Source: Cheilinus undulatus
Lineage: Eukaryota > Chordata > Actinopteri > Labriformes > Labridae
Assembly (NCBI RefSeq): GCF_018320785.1
Contig: NC_054886.1
Coordinates: 33,339,732-33,403,731 of the forward strand
DNA: 64,000 nucleotides
Direction: 5' to 3'
The notes beneath the pieces are model-generated. The model saw nothing but the letters and a program-made list of their open reading frames with translations. It was not told where the DNA came from and did no database searches. The first letter of the stretch is position 1. Every line of letters begins with the position of its first letter. Both the position numbers and the translations under genes were made by a program. This document shows positions 32,101-42,649 of this stretch, piece after piece.

Positions 32101-33635
32101 ACAACTTCAGACCTTCTCAAAACTACCAAACATTCAATTATTTCAAGATTTTAACCCTTTAAATGCCAGTTTGATTATTTGAAAATTTTCTTTTTTTTTC
32201 TGCAAAAAAAACACAAAAAGTGAATTATTTTCCATAAGATTAATATTAGAAAGATGAGGCTTTGGTGTTGATAAGAATCTTGGATGGGTCAAAGATTAGC
32301 AACAAAATTGATTTGATTGCATTTGTATTTTTTTATATAATGTCAGAAATACCCTCTTTACACCCTGGAGGCAAAAATGCCCCCATTGACCTCCATTAAA
32401 CCCCAGTTTTTTAATCTCACTGTCATTGCAGGATAAAATCATGCATTCTTTAATGTCAGCATTTCAATGTGAAGAAATACAGTAAAAATTGACATTTTTA
32501 CCGTATTCCACCAGATTCAACCATTTTCCCATTGTAGGACCATGCACCAAATTCTGTTATTTTTGCCTTTTATATTGTGGAGAGTTTTTATGTGTGTGAT
32601 TACGGCTGTGTGTGTGAGTGCGTGCATGCCGGGGTGTGTGTGTGTGTGTGTGTGAATCTGTAAGCATGCACAGAATATTTCTCCAAAAGTCTTGGGGATC
32701 ATCAGGATGTTTTTAGTCAAATGTGAGACGAGTCTTTGTGTTCTTTTTGGTCAGCAGTGGTTTTGGCCTTGGAACTCTCCCATGATGCCATTGTTGCCCA
32801 GTGTCTTTCTTATGGTTGACTCATGACCTCTGACCTTAACTGAGGCCAGTGAGGCCTTCAGTTCTTTGGATGTGGTTCTGGGTTCTTCTGGGACTTCCTG
32901 GATGAGTCGTGGTTGCACTCCTTGAGTCATTTGGCCGACCACTCCTGGGAAGGTTCACCACTGTTCCCAGTTTTCTCCATTTGTGGATAATGGCTCTGAC
33001 TGTGGTTCACTGGAGATCCAAAGCCTTGGAAAAGTCTTTGTAACCTTTTCCAGACTGATAGATTTCAATCACTTTGTTTCTCATTTGTTCATGAATTTCT
33101 CTGGATGGTGGCATGATGTGTTTCTTTCTGAGATCTTGTAGCCTACTTCACTCTGACAGCTTCTATTTAAGAGATTTTTTGATTCAACAAATCTGGCGGT
33201 AATCAGGCCTGGGTGTGGCCAGAGAAACTGAACTCAGCTTTCTAATAACTGTAGTTAATCACAATTAACTCATGATTTAACAAGGGGGGCAATTACCTTT
33301 TCACACAGGGCCAGATAGGTTTGGTTTTTTTCCCCTTAATAAATTAAATAATCATTCAGACACTGCATTTTCCACTTACTTGGGTTGTCTTTGTGAGGTA
33401 TTAAAATTGGTTTGATGATCTGAAACATTTAAGTGTGATAAATATGCAAAAAAGTCAAGAATCAGAAAGGGGGCAAATACTTTTTCAAGGCACTGTATGT
33501 GAGTTTAGTTTAAAGAAAGGACTAACTAAAGTCGAGGTAACAAGAACAACATGATGGGTTCGACTTACTTCCACAAGAGGGCGCTATGAGAAGGACAACA
33601 CCAACGTGTAAGAACACGTCCATGAGCTGAGCCAT
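29156..33635 (-). CDS. Butyrophilin-like receptor (IgV-IgC-TM-coiled coil)
   Basis: Five exons on the minus strand (33569-33635, 30774-31115, 30156-30443, 29936-30052, 29156-29607), all in phase 1, give about 421 residues. Exon 1: signal peptide (MAQLMDVFLHVGVVLLIAPS). Exon 2: V-type Ig (GEDVVLPCQL..MTLEWGR..GRASLSV..DNGTYRCSI). Exon 3: C-type Ig (HGVMLDCESKGWYPQPELMW..NNFTCKLQ) with Asn-X-Ser/Thr sites. Exon 4: membrane segment (SIAISVVFGLIIIFICVFMAW). Exon 5: about 150 residues of charged coiled coil ending EQPKEEM. This is the butyrophilin/B7-like plan, in which a coiled coil replaces the mammalian B30.2 domain; no B30.2 sequence is present here. Expected role: cell-surface regulation of T cells or related recognition; specific ligand unknown. 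Intron 1 holds a 1.9-kb Tc1 element. The tail exons at 116-465 and 35578-35927 belong to related genes. Confidence 0.9.
31586..33495 (-). mobile_element. Tc1/mariner transposon with long terminal inverted repeats
   Basis: The ends CAGTGCCTTAAAAAAGTGTT and the reverse complement at 33476-33495 are flanked by TA (31584-31585, 33496-33497). The inverted repeats run about 200 bp. On the minus strand 32751-32942 retains a transposase segment, VQPRLIQEVPEEPRTTSKEL then KASLASVKVRGHESTIRKTLG, the second helix-turn-helix region of Tc1 transposases. The catalytic part is missing and replaced by foreign sequence (31966-32665). It occupies intron 1 of the butyrophilin-like gene. Confidence 0.85.
31966..32665. 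mobile_element. Sequence nested inside the Tc1 element, family uncertain
   Basis: The Tc1 consensus is interrupted after GCATGAACTGCCCG and resumes at AGAATATTTCTCCAAAAGTC. The intervening 700 bp starts TTAACCCTTGTGCCCTCCTC and contains two similar phrases (CTCTGGACACCTTCGAGGCA and TTACACCCTGGAGGCAAAAA). It closes with a (TG)n run at about 32580-32655. A TTAA start with CCCTTGTGC resembles piggyBac-type termini, but I could not identify the other end. Confidence 0.4.
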
Positions 33636-33699
33636 CGTCAGGCACTGAAAACATAAAAAACAATCTTAACTGTGGTTTTTATGGCTCTCAATTTTGGAT

Positions 33700-35462
33700 T
33701 AAAAATATATTCACATTTGAATTGTCCTCCTGCTGATTGTGGGGATACTGCAAAACAAGGCTGAATATGACAGATATGAATGAAGTGCCATCCTCAAAAG
33801 AACCAAGTTCGCCCAAACTTTAAGGTTAAGTCCCGAGGCAGTGTTGGCGTGACGGTCTGATGTAAGTGAAGACCCGCTGAGACACCTTTATAATTAATAC
33901 AACAGTGCTAAATGTTCTTAAAATAGCCTTACAGAAAATGTTCAACATTTAAATCATTAAAATTTGACTGTCTTACATACCGTTTATTGTCGCCTCCTCG
34001 TCCCTCAGCGTTCAGCACAAAGGTCAGAATGAATGAAATGATGTGTACTTTGCACATGACTATAAACCATAAAGGCGTGTCTATAAAACTTCAACTTGGA
34101 TACCACACAACAGCCTGTGGTGATGTTAAAATACAAAAATGACTTCCTGTCCTTATAATGTTATATGATAAGTTGAAATGTAAATGCCTAAATATAAAAA
34201 AGAGATTAAACTCCTCTCTGCAGCTTGAGTATCTACTGTCAAATATGTGGTAAATTATTTTTGAGACTTTAATCTTGGTCAAAAATGCAGCAATAATAAA
34301 CCTGCATGCACAACAGCTATTACTCTACACACACAGCCCTAATGATAAAAAAATCTGTGCCAGTGATGGGGGATGTCTTTGTTAGTTCACTGCTAGTTTC
34401 TGATTGAAGTGTTTTTGCTAAGGCGTCAGAAAAGCTTAAATGTTGAGCAATGCATTTACTTGAAATTTTTGATGAAACTGAACAAAACAGCAGCTAAATC
34501 TTTTGAAAACTGAGTGTATGGGGACACTGCATGTCACGGTCACGTGTGTTTGAACTGAACTACAGATTTAGAGAAGGCAGAGACCCGGAACGTTCTGGGC
34601 GCCCATGACCATAAAAACGTCTGAAAACGTTCAACAAACTGAACAAATGTTTGGAAATGATCAACTACTCCAATACCATCCTGAGACAAAACAGCAGTCA
34701 ATGCTTGTAAAACTCCATCATCACCAAGGATGAAGAAAGCTCCACATGTTGGTTGTTTTCTGTGACATTAAGGGGATCATTTTGGAGGAGTGGGTTCCAG
34801 AAGAGTCAATGGTGAATCAGCACGATTAAAAACTGATTCTAGAAAAACTGAAAGTCTGATGAAAGAAATCATAGTTGTGGAGAAATGGTTTAATTCTTCA
34901 TGAAGACAACAGATTAAATCTGTGCTGACAGAACAGGTTAAGAGTCTGTCAGAGGTGAAGTAAAGTACCACAGATGTTCTGCCACAGACAGCCACACAGG
35001 TAGAACAGAGGAGGTGCAGGTATGTTGGTGATTAGGTAATAGTTCATAGTGTGTGAATGTGTGTGGGGATATTCTCTCAGAAAAGCTTCAAGTTTAAAGT
35101 ATTCAATAGTAAAACAGAAAACCTCCTCATAAGACAGGATGGGTCCTAAACTCCTCTTCCCTCTTAGCATGGTTTTGCTTTTTGTTTTCAAAGGGTCTGA
35201 ACATCAAGAGAGAAATTATTTTAATGAGAATTACAGATTCTGATATCTATCAATGCAGGCTAAATCTAGATCAGCAGTGATTCATGTTTTTAAATTAGAA
35301 TACAGAAATAAAACACTCTCATGGAGCAAGAAGACAGTCTTCAAATCTTTTTAATGTCAGGTGATAATGGATTTCCTGAAATATGTTAGAGTACAATAAA
35401 CAAATAGAGCTGACATGAGTGGTAGAAAAACAAAAAAACTATACAGGCCAAATCAGATTCAA
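33700..35462. other. Upstream region of the butyrophilin-like gene
   Basis: 5' flank of the gene starting at 33635. I see no exon with consistent splicing and no clear TATA box. Short frames at 34777-35191 have no recognisable features. Confidence 0.4.
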
Positions 35463-36278
35463 CAGATTTGACTGTTATCCTCCAACACCAAGTATAAGAG
35501 ATTATCTGCTCTGAGTAAGACTTCTGTTGTCCACCACACGTCTACATTTATCTGCCTTATAAAAATGGACACCATCCTCAGAATCCTACATATTCAAGCA
35601 GTTTCATTTCTAAGGGCTTCAGCAGTTTCTCTTTCTTCAGCATCTCTCGCTCATAACTGATTTTCATCTGCTCAAACTTCTGCTGATCCTGTAATAGTTT
35701 TTCCTTTTCTCTCAACAGTTCCTCTGGATTGTCAGACTCCTGCTCTCTCTCTGTTATCTCTCTCTCTACTGACTGAAGCGTCCTCTTGTTCTCCTCTCTG
35801 TCTGCCTGCAGCTCCTGAAGCTTTGTTCTGAGTTGATCTCTCTGTGTCTCCAGTTCAGTCTTCATCTCTGTCAGTAGAGAGACCATGTCATCACGGTCAT
35901 CTGGACATGGTCTTCTTCTTCTGAAATCTTCAAGAGAAGACATGAACAAGGAAGACGCATCATTAAAACTCTTATGAAACAGCATTAACACTCAAGTATA
36001 CATCAGGGCCATTTCTACCCTCACAGCAATCTAACACTATAAGGCATTCATGACATGTAAACTACACGTATGTGCTCAACTTGCAACAGTGCTGCACCAA
36101 CATCTTAATGCCCTCCTGACACTAATTTGAGGTAAACGCCTTAAATCATTTAAGAACAGCAGTTTCTGATGTAGAAAATGGTACTTACTCTCCCCAAAAG
36201 GAGGCGCTATTATCTGTGTAAAATATTACTATGTGATTGTGTGAAAGGCGGCCCCTCATGATACACAGGAAGTTTGAG
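35463..36278. repeat. Segmental duplication block, copy 2 (partner 1-816)
   Basis: Near-identical to 1-816 and ended by the assembly gap at 36279. The right-hand part lies inside the dispersed GCGCCCCCT repeat, which could explain why assembly stopped here. Confidence 0.9.
35578..35927 (-). CDS. Butyrophilin-like gene, last coding exon (coiled-coil tail), copy 2
   Basis: It has the same exon structure as 116-465: phase-1 acceptor, about 116 codons of coiled coil, stop TGA at 35578-35580. It differs from copy 1 by one substitution inside the exon (R to T in ENKRTLQS) and one in the preceding intron. Its upstream exons would lie to the right, where the sequence becomes N after 36278. This copy therefore probably represents the 3' end of a butyrophilin-like gene cut by the gap. 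Confidence 0.6.
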
Positions 36279-36378
36279 NNNNNNNNNNNNNNNNNNNNNN
36301 NNNNNNNNNNNNNNNNNNNNNNNNNNNNNNNNNNNNNNNNNNNNNNNNNNNNNNNNNNNNNNNNNNNNNNNNNNNNNN
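36279..36378. other. Assembly gap (100 N)
   Basis: Exactly 100 N bases, the usual placeholder for a gap of unknown size. The missing sequence probably includes upstream exons of the copy-2 butyrophilin-like gene and of the SRCR gene. Confidence 1.
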
Positions 36379-36589
36379 GATGTAGCTTTCCTGATGATTT
36401 ATTAGACCAACATTCATGTTTTTAAACCCAAGTGCAAATAGAAATAGTTTTTCCATGAGATATACACAGAACTAAATCAATTTCCTGCTGCTTTTTCAGT
36501 GAACATGATCCTTACTTGGTATTTTACTCACACAGTTTCTACAAGAGCATTTAGTGATGCATATAAAAGCTTCACAGCAACAATTGCAG

Positions 36590-37260
36590 CCAGTGGAATC
36601 TATGAAAAGCAAAAAGAAGAAATATAGAAATAACTAATTAAAAAAATAAGAAAAATAAATGATTAAGATAAAATAAAAATAATAAATTAAAAGAAATATT
36701 AAAATGAAATACATTAAAATGTGACTAATTTCAAATATTTAATGAAATAAAAAAATTAATAAATCAAAACCATTAAATTAATAAAAATTGAATAAGGATT
36801 TGGATGAAGAGCAAAAAAAATGACACACATTAAGTTTAAGTAAAATCAAATGTAAACAATAAAATAAAAATAAAAGTAATAAACATTTTAATGAGTAATT
36901 TTTTTAATTAAAATGAAGTAAATCTAAAATAGATTACATTGAACACAAATAAAAATAATTCAATATGAATTTCAAAATATAAAAAAACATGAATAAAAAA
37001 GAAAAAAGAAAATGAAAAAAGACACAAATAAAAGGAATTCGGAAGATAAAATAATAAAATTCAAATTTTTCAAATCAAAAAACTGAAAATAAAGCAGATT
37101 CAAAACAAATTTAAAAAGACAAAAAGTAAAAGTAAATACAAGTAATACAAAAAATATTTTATGTATTTTCTCTACAAATCAAAAGAAACCTGAAAAAGTT
37201 TGCAATAATTTTAATTAAATGACACAAACGTAAAAAAATATCTAAACATATACTATTAGC
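36590..37260. repeat. AT-rich low-complexity tract
   Basis: Nearly all A and T, with endlessly varied AAATAAA/AATTAAA words and no fixed period. Non-coding on both strands. Confidence 0.8.
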
Positions 37261-37359
37261 AGAAGATCGTAGGAAAAATGTTTCTGTTCTCATGCTTTCA
37301 TGGCAGATTTTGACTGTTTTCCTAAGGTTAATAATTCATTAATCATTGATATTGACTTC

Positions 37360-37433
37360 AGGGCCGATTGAATGAGGTGGCGGCCCCCCTAGTGGCCCCC
37401 TGGCCGCCAGTTGTCTAACCCTGCTTTAGAGTC
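37360..37433. mobile_element. hAT-like element terminus
   Basis: Reverse complement reads CAGGGTTAGACAACTGGCGG, then a CC-rich block, the usual opening of fish hAT-type non-autonomous elements. The other end was not found and may be decayed, or the AT-rich tract to the left may be its interior. Confidence 0.45.
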
Positions 37434-37659
37434 AGATTTAGTTTTTGTGTGTAGTTGTAGCTAGAAGTCATCAGCATTACAGTGGTAAAGATATTGTGTG
37501 TGTGGATTATTGAAGTTGATGTGAAAATGTAAAGCTGAGAAGAGAACGGGGCTGAGCTTTGACTTCTGAAGGACTTCACAACTTACTGTAGATCTGCTGG
37601 AGGAGAGGTGAAATAGACCCCCTTTGTCTTTTCTGAACTATTTCCTTGTCTTTGCTCAG

Positions 37660-40600
37660 ACCCTGATGATGATGTCTGGTTGGTGGGAGGATCCAGAACC
37701 TGCTCTGGTAGATTAGAGATCAAACACCATGGAGAGTGGAGACCAGTGGATCCTTTCTATCCCTGGACTCTAAAGGATGCAGCTGTGGTTTGTAGCAGAC
37801 TCGACTGTGGCTCTGCTGTTTCAACTAGAATGATAGGAGGATCCTCTGACAGACCTGTGTGGGGGATCGACTCTGATTGTGTAGAGTCTAAATCTACATT
37901 AAAGGAATGTGTGGACACAGAGGATCGGCCCAGCTCTTCTGGGCTGGAAATCACCTGCTCAGGTATCAGTATTAACACATCAGTGCCCAGATCTTTCTGA
38001 ATGTTTTTAATCACATCACTATGTTAACAGAGTCTCATATGAACGTGTCCTGCTTATTTTCTCTTCTATGTTCTCTTGTCCAGAAATTCCCATTTGAATG
38101 AGTGGTAACTGTTGTTGCCTTTAGACCTTGTTTCTACCTCTGTAATGGTAAACTGTGAGTTAGAGTTCAAACAGAGAAAGATTATTCAAAGAGCTGTGCT
38201 CATTCAGAAACACTTTGATAACAGCAAATGTGAGAAAAAGACATTTGATCATCAACCAGGTGGTCTGGAGTCCATCATTGTGGAGCTCAAACATCTTTTT
38301 TTAATGAGAGGAATGTGTGGAACATGGGATGGTCCAGTGATGAAGGCCTGGAAATCAGCTGCTCTGGTATCATCATCCATGAAAGCTCTGATTCCTCCTT
38401 CACCAAGCGTTCTTAGGGAGACATTTGTTCTTTGAGCCCTCCCACAGAGTTCTTCAACATTCTGACCTTTCTGACATGATCTGTTCGGACAGGAACCAGT
38501 GAAGAGAAAGGACTGGTTTTGGATTGTGATCTAGTTCTCTGTCTCTCTCCTTAAATCTCCACAGACCCTGTCAGACTGGTGAACAGGACTGGTCTGTGTT
38601 CAGGCAGACTGGAGGTGAGGTCTGACCAGCGCTGGTCCCCGGTGTGTGAGGAGGACTTGGACCTGCAGGGTGCTCAGGTGGTCTGCAGGGAGCTGGGCTG
38701 TGGAGCTCCTTCAGTCTTCAAGGGGGGAATGTTTGGAGAAGTGGAGGCTCCATTCTGGACCAGAGACTTCCAGTGTAAAGGTAATGAGTCTGCTCTCCTG
38801 GACTGTGGAGGATCTGGCTCAGGTAGAAACACCTGCTCACCTGGTAAAGCTGTTGGACTCTCCTGTGAAAGTAAGAGAGCAGACGTAGCTTTGATTTGAC
38901 TCACTAGTTCACTTCCTTTAATGATTCTGTTCTTGTCTGTTTAGATCCAGATTATATCAGGTTGGTGGGAGAGCCCAGCCGGTGTGCAGGAAAACTGGAG
39001 ATGAAATACAAGGAAGAGTGGAGACCTTTGGTAGAGAAGAGTTCTGTCTGGGACCAGAGGTCTGCAGCTGTAGTGTGTACAGTTCTGAAATGTGGTTCTG
39101 CTGTTTCAACAAGAGCAGTGAGACATGATGATGGAAGACCGGTGTGGGGGATCAGAGGTTCCTGTGTCCAGACTGCGTCTTCTCTGTTTCAGTGTGTAGA
39201 TCATGAACTTTATCACAGCGACGAGGGCCTCGAGGTGATCTGCTCAGGTAATACTAAACATCACACCTGAATCTGGTATCCTGAGTCCTTCTATGAATGT
39301 ATGATTTGAGTTTCTTCAACTGCATAGAAAACAACTTTCTATTTGATTTTCAGTTCAGTTTTATGTTTTCACCATGAAAAGGAGATGCATGGATAAATAT
39401 GATGTGCAGGAAGAGATTAATAAATAATGTTAGAATATAACTGAACCAACAAAACACAAAAAATCTCTGAACACATAATCATGTAGATGTAATAATCCAG
39501 AATTTGGAGCCATATATCACGATAGAAACTGACCTCTGCTTGTTTAAAACATTGAAGTTCTGAAGATTGAAGATTTTTGGAGTAGCAGAATTAAATCAGG
39601 AGTCATGGGGTAAAAAACTCTCTGATAATCTGATGTGAATCAATCAGTGATGTTTACATCAGAGGTCTGAGAGCATCGGTCCCTGGAGTCTTAGAGCTGT
39701 AATAAAGTAACATCCTCTTATGTCCTCCCATTATGTCTGTTTGTTTCTCCAGATTTGCTTGAAAAGCCAAACATCACCTTCTCCCTCTTCACTGACGGGG
39801 TCTCCGAGGCCTCGCCGCAGGGCTACCAGGCCCTCATTGGCACTAGCTTCAACATCACATGCTCCATCAAACCTCAGTATGAAGGAGGAGATTTCCAGCT
39901 CATCTTCTTTGACTCCATCACAACACAGAGCTACACGCTGACAGCGGTCAACCATTCTGCCCATTTCCTGTTTCCTCCTGCAAACCAGAGCCACGGAGGG
40001 CAGTACAGCTGCGTTTATCACCTCTATGCTTTCTCCCATAACTTCTCCTCAGAGAGCCAGACTGTCTTTCTCACTGTTGGAGGTAACTTCTCTGATTATC
40101 TGGCTCAAACAGTGACTGTCATTCTCCACCACATTCACTCCTGTCAGACTCTCTTATCTGAGCAGGTGTTCACTCATTTCTGCTCACGTTACTAAATATT
40201 TCGTCATCTCCTCAGACAAGAACAGCTCATTATTATTTTGGTCACATTAAAACTTCCTCCACACTGCTGACATGTTAGCCATGGGGTTGCTAACACTGCT
40301 ACGTTACTGGTGTGTTGACGTTCTGCTCCAGTGTTCCCAGTTAGTGACAGCTGATGGAAAAGATGGGGGCGGAGAAATCAGCTCAGGTTTCTGATTCTCA
40401 ATCAGTTAAAATACTAAAATCAGCTCTGATCTGATACTGAGGTCCTGATCAGGACGTCCCTGATGAAGATGTTTCCTAAATCCCTGTCAGATTTCAGAAA
40501 TGTTCCTGTTTTTATGACTTCAGGGCTGCTGAGATAAATGAAGGGCTCTTCTAGATCTAAAAGCTTTATAAACATTAACTTGACCCTGGTTCAGTGGTCT

Positions 40601-40962
40601 GAAGGTTTTGAGCTGACTTTGTCTTTGATAGATGAGTCTTATGACCAAATGTGATGATGTCAAATCTGTTTCAGCCTCTCTGAGAGACCTGATCATCAGA
40701 TGTGTGGTCCTGCTTGGTGGTCTGCTGATATACGACACTGCCCTCTACTGTTACTATAAGGTACTGCACACATCTTTATTTAGAGGAGGATTCAGACTGT
40801 TTGGCATGATGTCATTAGGAAAAAACTCTCAGTGATTTTACTGATTTAAAAATAGTTTTTCTGATTTCTCTCCAGGTCAAAACCAAGCGGCAACCTCCGG
40901 TCCTGAGAAATGAAATCAATGTGGAAATGGAAATACTTACAATACCGCAAGAGTCCACTTGA
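37660..40962 (+). CDS. SRCR-Ig membrane receptor (CD163/DMBT1-like), 5' incomplete
   Basis: Exons in phase: 37660-37962 (SRCR), 38565-38870 (SRCR), 38945-39247 (SRCR), 39753-40082 (Ig), 40675-40760 (membrane), 40876-40962 (tail, stop TGA). SRCR domains read DVWLVGGSRTCSGRLEIKHH, VRLVNRTGLCSGRLEVRSDQ and YIRLVGEPSRCAGKLEMKYK. The Ig domain has FNITCSIK..GGQYSCVYH and several N-glycosylation sites. The membrane part is IIRCVVLLGGLLIY and the tail VKTKRQPPVLRN..TIPQEST has no tyrosine motif. The middle SRCR has eight cysteines (group B). The first and third lack the second and seventh, the two that normally bond each other. No signal peptide exon is visible; it is probably in or beyond the gap at 36279. 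A decayed exon lies at 38125-38366. Likely a scavenger or pattern-recognition receptor on leukocytes. Confidence 0.85.
38125..38366 (+). pseudogene. Decayed SRCR exon inside the SRCR gene
   Basis: An acceptor-like TTTAG precedes 38125 and a donor-like GTATCA follows 38366. The end of the stretch still encodes ECVEHG and, after a frame change, SDEGLEISCS, matching the C-terminal signature of the neighbouring SRCR domains (SSGLEITCS, SDEGLEVICS). The body is no longer SRCR-like. It is probably a former domain exon between SRCR 1 and 2, now skipped. Confidence 0.55.
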
Positions 40963-41033
40963 GGCTGGCTGCAGAAACAGTCCAGTCTGGACACCTGTTA
41001 ACTGTACGGGGGGGCGGGGGGTTATGTACCACA

Positions 41034-41345
41034 ATGGTTTAGATTATATGTCCAAAAAAAAAAAAAAAAAAAAAAAACACACCGCGCTAATTGCCGTGTC
41101 TCATTTGATTGACAGATAGCTCGACAGGCAGACACTGCATTTCTGTCTACCAGAATGCTAGCTAGCTGACAGGAAGTCGTGCTTAGTGGGTGGGCCGTTA
41201 GGTTGATCCAAAGTTCAGTTGAGACCGCCATTTCAATATGGAAGCCGCCACAGATTGGCTTCAAGATCTGTTTGAGTCCGCCTACTGTAGGCAGATGGCT
41301 GACGTCACACAGGGCTTGTCCAATTCTTTCTACAGTCTATGGTCA
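41034..41345. repeat. Dispersed fish repeat with poly-A
   Basis: A poly-A run (41046-41077) is followed by GCTAGCTAGCTGACAGGAAG, CCATTTCAATATGGAAGCCG, GCTGACGTCACA and TTCTACAGTCTATGGT, a word series I recognise from fish genomes. It is just downstream of the SRCR gene stop. Confidence 0.5.
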
Positions 41346-42007
41346 AAACCAGACACTGCCCGTTGTCTCAGTGAAGACGGTGGAGCCAGAGACGTTTTCA
41401 ACTGACATTTGTCGACATTGTGGGTTTCTGTGTGAAAAGAGCCCAAATCTAAACTAAATGTTGATACTTTTATTTCAAAATCTGTTCTCAGAGTGAAAAA
41501 GTCACTCATGTCTTTACGCCATAGCTGCATGATAAGACCACTGACCTCCTTCACTTGGACTTCACATCTGAAGAGAAAGGGTTCCATCTATTTCCTATCC
41601 TACATGTAGTGAACTATTAGTGCTGTTTGGCTTCATTTATTCTATAGAAATATCTGTCAAACATCATTAAACTGGTCATCTTCCTGCTGTCAATACTGCA
41701 AACATTTAACCTTGAAATAATGACCTCTCATTGGCCACGGCTCTCCATGAGTCCAAACAGGATTAGTGGTATAGATGATGGATAAACAGAAGGATAATGC
41801 CCTCTTTATTCCTCAAATATCAGCTTCAAAGTCACAAAGGTGTCTGCTAAATCTTTTCTTCACACCATCAAGGCCTGAAACTCAGACTGATCCTACTATT
41901 TCTCTTTCTTTGAGACTCATATCTTCCTCTACCCTCCTGCTTCTCACATGGAAATCAGTTTCAAAGCACCATCGTAGCGGACAGTGTCGTTTTAAAGACT
42001 CTTGCAT

Positions 42008-42644
42008 AGGGATGGGGATCTTTTTTTTTTTTTTTGATATTGATACCCTTATCAACACTCCTTATTGATCCGAGTCCTTATTGATACCACTATCAATACT
42101 TTTCTGTAGTTTGGTGGAAAAACAAAATGGAGACAAATATTTAAACTAGAAGTGGTCTTAGCTGAGTAATGCTTGAGTTAAGAAGCTATGATTCAGCCTG
42201 TCACATCTATTAAATATCTCTCAAACATATTCTTCATATTCACAACTGTATTTATGAAGGTTTCTCATCAAACAACTACATTTTTCTCTGACATTTGAAC
42301 ACATCATAACATGTAGAATACAGCTAATTTACTGCGGTTACCTGAACATATCATATGTCTGTTTTTCAGCTCCTAAAGTTCGCCACTTAACTTCAATTCT
42401 TCTGATTCCACTGCAGACTTCTACACTGGATTAATATTGTTAACAAACAGGACTTACCACAAAGTTCAGGAGCACTTTTAGCATTTATCTGAGCAGCTGA
42501 AGAATAAAACTGTCCTGAAGCAGCTAAAGAGAGGGATATGAGAGCATGATTGATAGCAGTATCAATAAGCTAAAACGTTAATGATTTTTGGGTATTTCAA
42601 AAACACAGATCCTTATAGACCCAGGTTTTAATCCTCATCCCTAG
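42008..42644. mobile_element. hAT-like non-autonomous element
   Basis: The ends TAGGGATGGGGATC and the complement GATTAGGATGAGGGAT-type right terminus (ATCCTCATCCCTA) are inverted repeats. Flanking 8-mers CTCTTGCA and GTCTTACA agree at six of eight positions, in keeping with a decayed 8-bp hAT duplication. The inside is non-coding with repeated TTATTGATAC/TATCAATAC words. Confidence 0.6.
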
Positions 42645-42649
42645 TCTTA

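Noticed and set aside
36237-36456. Open frames across the N gap
   Set aside because: They are made of unknown bases.
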